This document shows, piece by piece, positions 6,619 through 9,841 of a stretch of DNA of 9,841 nucleotides (the stretch's first letter is position 1; the number at the start of each line of letters is the position of its first letter). The notes beneath the pieces are model-generated. The model had not been told where the DNA came from. It did not search any database and worked only from the letters and a program-made list of their open reading frames with translations. Origin of the DNA: JAZGDL01 sp036477795 (GTDB taxonomy: Bacteria; Planctomycetota; Phycisphaerae; UBA1845); the NCBI GenBank assembly GCA_036477795.1, contig JAZGDL010000127.1:1-9841 (forward strand). Reading direction: 5' to 3'. The translations under genes were made by a program, and so were the position numbers.

Positions 6619-6649
6619 CGCTGGAGCGAGATTCCTATCTCGCTCCCAC
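6619..6649. repeat. Short hairpin repeat, copy A
   Basis: CGCT, then arm GGAGCGAGAT, loop TCCT, arm ATCTCGCTCC and CCAC: a perfect 10-bp stem. It sits between the SRP RNA and dnaX, about 40 bp before the dnaX start. No T-tract follows on either strand. Copy B lies 7 bp away. Confidence 0.9.
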
Positions 6650-6656
6650 TGTGCGC

Positions 6657-6687
6657 CGCTGGAGCGCGATTCCTATCTCGCTCCCAC
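6657..6687. repeat. Short hairpin repeat, copy B
   Basis: Identical to copy A over 31 bases except one (GGAGCGCGAT instead of GGAGCGAGAT), which breaks one stem pair. Together A and B form a spaced direct repeat of a palindromic unit, a REP/BIME-like arrangement. Confidence 0.9.
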
Positions 6688-6708
6688 ACAACCGCGTGAC
6701 TGCACGCC

Positions 6709-6844
6709 CGGTGGCGGGGCGTGATGACGGTCAGGTTGATCCACGGCACCTGTGCACGGCAGGTGGGCTGCTCTGTCTCCAGCCTGACCCGTTACCTGCC
6801 GGGCCCACTGCATGGGACCCAACCGCCATCGCGCCCCGCCACCG
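6709..6844 (-). ncRNA. ffs: Signal recognition particle RNA (4.5S-type)
   Basis: RNA scaffold of the signal recognition particle, binding Ffh to target membrane proteins co-translationally. On the minus strand the domain IV hairpin is clear at 6758-6800. Helix GGCAGGT/ACCTGCC is followed by an AAC bulge, a GGG/CCC helix, then the signature GGTCAGG, stem CTG, tetraloop GAGA, stem CAG, AGCAGCC (6766-6789). E. coli has GGTCAGG UCC GGAA GGA AGCAGCC at the same place. Downstream comes GGTGCCGTGGATCAACCTGACC, as expected of the 3' strand. The ends pair in a long helix: about 24 positions from GGCGGGGCG inward with one C-A mismatch, plus a few more outward. No Alu domain is seen. The true 5' end may extend to about 6855. 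Location before dnaX-ybaB-recR matches Bacillus. Confidence 0.92.
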
Positions 6845-6861
6845 CAGCGGCGAGGCCGCAG

Positions 6862-6890
6862 ATCATATAGCGCATTGGAGCAAAACTGAA
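6862..6890 (-). promoter_or_regulatory. Candidate sigma-70 promoter of the SRP RNA
   Basis: The minus strand has TTCAGT (6885-6890), a 17-bp spacer, and TATGAT (6862-6867), which is one base from the ideal -10. Transcription would start near 6855, about 10 nt before the terminal helix of the SRP RNA. The -35 is weak (three of six). Confidence 0.5.
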
Positions 6891-6954
6891 CAGGTCATCG
6901 CCCGTTTGCTGTTGTTTTGTCTTCCGGTCGGCGGGGTGATAGGATCCGGTCGGC

Positions 6955-7005
6955 GTTTAGCGGCGACCCGTAGGGGAGCGCTCCCCCGTCGGGTCGCCGC
7001 TAAAC
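6955..7005. repeat. REP palindrome, copy 1
   Basis: A 51-bp near-perfect palindrome with outer arms GTTTAGCGGCGACCCG / CGGGTCGCCGCTAAAC and centre GGGGAGCGCTCCCC. It is followed by ATGGTGGACCGCGTCGTC, a diverged form of the flank found after copies 2 and 3. Confidence 0.93.
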
Positions 7006-7023
7006 ATGGTGGACCGCGTCGTC

Positions 7024-7056
7024 ATGGTGCTCGGTTACCACGTAATCTTGGGCGCT
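7024..7056 (+). pseudogene. Duplicated, truncated start of the REP transposase gene
   Basis: Eleven codons reading MVLGYHVILGA match the first residues of the intact transposase (MVLGYHVIFGA), then the sequence switches into the next duplication unit and the similarity ends. It is a by-product of the tandem duplication, not a functional gene. Confidence 0.85.
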
Positions 7057-7059
7057 GTA

Positions 7060-7202
7060 TTGTCTTCCGGTCGGCGGGGTGATAGGATCCGGTCGGCGTT
7101 TAGCGGCGACCCGTAGGGGAGCGCTCCCCTGTCGGGTCGCCGCTAAACAGGGCGGACTGCGTCGTCGTCATGGTACTCGGTTACCACGTAATCTTCGGCG
7201 CT
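7060..7202. repeat. Tandem duplication, unit 2
   Basis: Second copy of the unit at 6917-7056, directly adjoining it. This copy leads into the full transposase gene. Confidence 0.9.
7098..7148. repeat. REP palindrome, copy 2
   Basis: A 51-bp palindrome with the same arms as copy 1, differing from it mainly on the 3' side of the centre (CCCCTGTCGGG versus CCCCCGTCGGG). It is followed by AGGGCGGACTGCGTCGTC and ends 21 bp before the transposase start. Confidence 0.93.
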
Positions 7203-7787
7203 TATGGTTTCTGGTTGCCGAACGATCCGCGTGGATCGTGGTCGGATTTCGTCCGATCGTGGGAACTCTACCAATACGGACGTGCTACCAAAACAGACTC
7301 ACGTCGATCGGTGGCCCATCGCCCGCACAATCACCAGGCGCGCCTGAGGGCCAAGGATGCTTTGAAGTATCCGCCCGTTCGCTGCAGCGGGGTGCAGGCC
7401 CGCGCCATCGGGTGGGGATTCGCAACCTTCGTGGACAAGAGCGGATTGGTTGTCTGGGCCTGTTCGATACTGCCGCAGCACGTTCACCTGGTCACCGCAC
7501 GGCATCGCTACCATGTCGAGCAAGTCGTAAATTTGCTCAAGGGCCAGGCCACCCGGCAGTTGATTCGCGAGGGCATTCACCCGTTGGCGCCGTTGGTCTC
7601 TCCAAGCGCTCTGACGCCCAAGGTCTTTGCCCGCGGCCTGTGGAAGGTGTTTCTCGACAGCGAAGAGTCCCTACGGCGCGCCATTCGATATGTACAAAGC
7701 AACCCCATGAAAGAGGGTAAACCGGCGCAGAACTGGTCGTTTCTTACCCCGTTCGCTGAACGCCGGTCCCCCCGTAAGCGCGTTTAG
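7170..7787 (+). CDS. REP-associated tyrosine transposase (Y1/HUH, RAYT)
   Basis: Single-strand DNA endonuclease of the Y1 (IS200/IS605-related) superfamily, RAYT branch, thought to nick and move REP palindromes. The 205 residues, the usual length, open with the family start MVLGYHVIFGAYGFWLPNDP. The HUH metal site is HVH (104-106) in SILPQHVHLV, and the likely nucleophile is Y174 in AIRYVQSNP (171-179). KYPPV, VVNLLKGQATRQL and GLWKVFLDSEESLRRAIRY also fit the family. Both key motifs are intact, so activity is plausible. It lies between REP palindromes 2 and 3; its last codons and TAG stop fall inside palindrome 3. No good Shine-Dalgarno precedes the ATG, so expression may be low. Confidence 0.95.
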   Translation: MVLGYHVIFGAYGFWLPNDPRGSWSDFVRSWELYQYGRATKTDSRRSVAHRPHNHQARLRAKDALKYPPVRCSGVQARAIGWGFATFVDKSGLVVWACSILPQHVHLVTARHRYHVEQVVNLLKGQATRQLIREGIHPLAPLVSPSALTPKVFARGLWKVFLDSEESLRRAIRYVQSNPMKEGKPAQNWSFLTPFAERRSPRKRV

Positions 7788-7833
7788 CGGCGACCCGACA
7801 GGGGAGCGCTCCCCTGTCGGGTCGCCGCTAAAC
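7782..7833. repeat. REP palindrome, copy 3
   Basis: A perfect 52-bp palindrome with arms GTTTAGCGGCGACCCGACAG and its exact complement around GGGAGCGCTCCC. It overlaps the last 6 bp of the transposase gene, including its TAG stop, and is followed by AGGGCGGACTGCGTCGTC. As a strong stem between two convergent genes it could slow transcription both ways, though it has no T-tracts. Confidence 0.95.
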
Positions 7834-7851
7834 AGGGCGGACTGCGTCGTC

Positions 7852-9841
7852 TTATTTCGAAGTGAGCTCGATCGCCTGGTTCCAGTCGTCGGGAGGCGGG
7901 TTGTTCTGGTGCCGGCGGACGTTGGCCTCCAGCAGGTCGACGGCCAGATCGTCGGGCCGCATTTTCCGGCACTGGGCCAGCGTGCCTAGGGCCCCCTGCC
8001 AGTCCCTGTCTTGGAACTTCTTGACCGCCTCGGCGAACAGTTCGGCGTACTCGATCAGCGCCGCGTCAACCTCTCCCTGTCGGCCGATGAGCTCGTAGAC
8101 GTGCACGCCTTGTTTCTTGCCCACGACCTGCAAGCCGCCCAGATGCCGCACCACGTAGCCGTCGCCAGCCGCCTTCAGCGTTGATTCGGACACCATCGCA
8201 CAGATGCCGAACGGCTTGCAGGCCGGTTCCATGCGGGCCGACAGGTTCACCGTATCGCCGATGCAGGTGTAGTCCAGCTTGTTGCTGCTGCCGTAGTCGC
8301 CGACGAAAACCTCGCCGGTGTTCACCCCAATGCGCATGCTCAGCGCCCGGACTTCCTGCTCCAGCTCTCCATGTCCCAGCTCATCCTTGAGCCGCTCCAG
8401 GGCGACGAACGATTCAAGGGTCGCCTCGCAGGCGGCCCGGGCGTGGTCCTCGACCGGGTGGATCGGCGGATTGTAGAACGCGAAGATGCCGTCTCCCATG
8501 AACTTGTTGATCATCGCGTTCGATTTGATCAACACATCGCTCATGGCTTCCAGATAGGGATTGAGCACCTCACGGGTCCGCGCCGCCCCCAGGCGTTCAC
8601 TGATCGATGTAAACCCTTTCAAGTCGCTGAAAAAGCAGGTCACCATTCGTGCCTGGGGTGTCAGGTCCACAACCCCGGTCTGCCGCGTCACCTGTTCTGC
8701 GAGCTTGGCCGCGATGGCCGGGGACGTGTAAGCCGCCAGAGACTTGCTGAACGCACGCTTGTGCCGCTCCTCGGTCATCTGACGATACAGCGTCACGAAC
8801 ATCCACGAACCCACCACGGCGATCATGGGCCCCACGATGTCGATATCGTACGTGGAAATGTAAAAAGCACTGAAAGTGATCACATGCAGAATCGCCCCTG
8901 CCAGTATCATCGAAGCCAGGCTCACCCATGGATCGCGCCACACCGTCACCACCGTCACCACCATACCGGTCCCCAGGATCAGCCCCACCACCGCCCATCT
9001 CCCCGGCGCCGAAGGGAACTGCCCCAAGAACATGCTGTTGATCACGTTGGCGTGGGCCATCACCCCCGGCACCTCATCGAACACCGGCGTGTTGACCGTG
9101 TCCGCCACCGCGGTGGCGGTGTACCCGATCAAGCACACCTTGCCCTGAATCACCTGCCGCAGATCAGCCGTTCGCGAAGCGATGAACTCTCGCATCTTCT
9201 CGATGCTCTCGCGCAATTGCCCTTCAACCGTGCCCTTCTCGTGTTCTTCCGCCAATCGAAGGGTTTCTTTTTCCGATTCTTCGAGCTGCGCCGAACTGTC
9301 CTGTGCCATCCACTCGCGGATCTGATTCGCGTTCTCGAGCACTTGATCGATGGCCTTGCCCTCTATCGCTTCAACTTCCTTCTCCAGTTGTGCCAGCTCA
9401 GCCGACTGCTCGGGCGTCTCAGCATTCCATCTCAGCACCCTGCGGCGACTGACCAGCTCACCATACTTTAAGCACCGTTGAGGCAGCATCACCTTCTGCA
9501 CGTATTGGGCGCGGTGAAACGCCAGGCGCCCTTCCTGATCTTCTATCAACCGCCGCGTGATCGGAATCTCCATGATCCGTGCCACCGGAATGTGCGTGAA
9601 ACTACGCGGCCACACCGGGTGGGCGGGGTCGATGTGCCAGTTGACCAGTGTCCGCCCCTCTTCGTCGATCGGGATGCGCCACTGCCTGTCGCCCGCCCGG
9701 TTCTCCATCACCAGACGCTCCCCCTCTTCCAGATGGAGAGTTTCCAGGTCGATGTCCAACACCTTCACCGCCAGAGCGAAGCCCAACTGCTGGATCAGCC
9801 GCCCGTCCGCGTCGATTAGAAGCGCCACCCGGCGCATCACC
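7852..9841 (-). CDS. CHASE2-domain class III adenylate cyclase, N-terminus outside window
   Basis: Membrane-bound enzyme making cAMP from ATP under control of an extracytoplasmic sensor. The visible 662 residues (numbered from the right edge) start inside CHASE2, with DADGRLIQQLGFALAVK and, later, GKVCLIGYTATAVADTVN (233-250) and EVPGVMAHANVINSMF (256-271). Three membrane helices follow at about 282-301, 306-329 and 331-352. The cyclase domain runs from about 395 to 587. Catalytic features are FSDLKGFTS with metal-binding D406, INKFMGDG with Lys446 and metal-binding D450, and YTCIGDTVNLSAR with Thr525, Asn532 and Arg536; Lys plus Thr point to ATP rather than GTP. The C-terminal 70 residues are helical with a RDW...PDD...DDW pattern common to this group. 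A coiled-coil-rich insertion (about 100-230) splits CHASE2. The gene runs past the right edge, so the true start is not visible. Confidence 0.93.
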   Translation of the reverse strand, partial: VMRRVALLIDADGRLIQQLGFALAVKVLDIDLETLHLEEGERLVMENRAGDRQWRIPIDEEGRTLVNWHIDPAHPVWPRSFTHIPVARIMEIPITRRLIEDQEGRLAFHRAQYVQKVMLPQRCLKYGELVSRRRVLRWNAETPEQSAELAQLEKEVEAIEGKAIDQVLENANQIREWMAQDSSAQLEESEKETLRLAEEHEKGTVEGQLRESIEKMREFIASRTADLRQVIQGKVCLIGYTATAVADTVNTPVFDEVPGVMAHANVINSMFLGQFPSAPGRWAVVGLILGTGMVVTVVTVWRDPWVSLASMILAGAILHVITFSAFYISTYDIDIVGPMIAVVGSWMFVTLYRQMTEERHKRAFSKSLAAYTSPAIAAKLAEQVTRQTGVVDLTPQARMVTCFFSDLKGFTSISERLGAARTREVLNPYLEAMSDVLIKSNAMINKFMGDGIFAFYNPPIHPVEDHARAACEATLESFVALERLKDELGHGELEQEVRALSMRIGVNTGEVFVGDYGSSNKLDYTCIGDTVNLSARMEPACKPFGICAMVSESTLKAAGDGYVVRHLGGLQVVGKKQGVHVYELIGRQGEVDAALIEYAELFAEAVKKFQDRDWQGALGTLAQCRKMRPDDLAVDLLEANVRRHQNNPPPDDWNQAIELTSK

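Larger units (their letters stand above)
6917..7056. repeat. Tandem duplication, unit 1
   Basis: Direct repeat of the unit at 7060-7202. It begins TTGTCTTCCGGTCGGCGGGG, includes a 51-bp palindrome, and ends just inside a copy of the transposase start. Nearly identical apart from scattered substitutions and a 3-bp GTC difference. Confidence 0.9.
7098..7851 (+). mobile_element. REP-RAYT unit (transposase gene between REP palindromes)
   Basis: Palindrome 2, the transposase gene, palindrome 3 and its 18-bp flank AGGGCGGACTGCGTCGTC form a unit with matching ends: palindrome plus flank recur on both sides. The right end stops exactly at the stop codon of the cyclase gene. Unit borders are inferred from where the shared sequence ends. 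Confidence 0.75.

Noticed and set aside
6619..6687. Hairpins A and B as terminators of the SRP RNA
   Set aside because: The stems are strong but no T-tract follows on the minus strand, and the same hairpin occurs within a leader at 1844-1871, which argues for a dispersed repeat.
6579..6749. N-terminal extension of dnaX to 6749
   Set aside because: The extra residues would come from hairpin repeats and the SRP RNA 3' strand, whereas the family begins at MSYTVLARKY with a Shine-Dalgarno just before it.
6651..7082. Plus-strand frame across the gap upstream of the transposase
   Set aside because: It runs through a hairpin repeat, the SRP RNA on the other strand and a REP palindrome, with no protein-like features.
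7079..7720. 213-codon plus-strand frame overlapping the transposase
   Set aside because: It reads the transposase gene in another frame and crosses a REP palindrome. The frame starting at 7170 has the HUH and Tyr motifs, so this one is a shadow.
6955..7833. Three palindromic repeats as a CRISPR array
   Set aside because: Spacing is irregular (about 90 and 630 bp), the flanks are also repeated, and a RAYT gene lies between them. This is a REP locus.
1..9841. tRNA or rRNA genes
   Set aside because: I saw no T-loop/acceptor combination or rRNA signature on either strand. This was a reading by eye, not a tRNAscan run.

Overview
The window looks like chromosomal DNA of a planctomycete (Planctomycetota, perhaps Phycisphaerae-like). 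The basis is a GC-rich sequence, a secreted protein with a C-terminal PEP-CTERM sorting signal, a REP-associated Y1 transposase of a type I associate with planctomycetes, and a CHASE2-adenylate cyclase. No ribosomal RNA or other lineage marker is present, so this placement is an inference from gene style.

Left part (1-2285, all minus strand): a cobalamin (B12) riboswitch with a plausible sigma-70 promoter leads into a transcript carrying a possible 33-codon leader ORF, two stem-loops, a secreted PEP-CTERM protein with beta-propeller-like repeats, and, overlapping it by 8 nt, a second secreted beta-sandwich surface protein that runs off the left edge. Neither protein is a known cobalamin gene, but the riboswitch suggests both serve B12 capture at the cell surface.

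Middle part (2355-6890, minus strand): a housekeeping cluster in the order SRP RNA, dnaX, ybaB/ebfC, recR, rpoN. SRP RNA-dnaX-ybaB-recR is a classic bacterial gene order (as in Bacillus scr-dnaX-yaaK-recR); sigma-54 as its last gene is less usual. A roughly 209-bp element with imperfect terminal inverted repeats separates ybaB from recR, and two near-identical 10-bp-stem hairpins separate the SRP RNA from dnaX.

Right part (6917-7851): a REP/RAYT locus. Three copies of a 51-52-bp palindrome surround an intact HUH/Y1 transposase gene on the plus strand. A tandem duplication upstream has left a second, truncated copy of the start of that gene, and the last palindrome supplies the gene's stop codon.

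Right edge (7852-9841, minus strand): the C-terminal 662 codons of a membrane-bound CHASE2-class III adenylate cyclase with a long helical insertion in its sensor domain. It converges on the transposase, with a perfect 52-bp palindrome between them. Its N-terminus lies outside the window.
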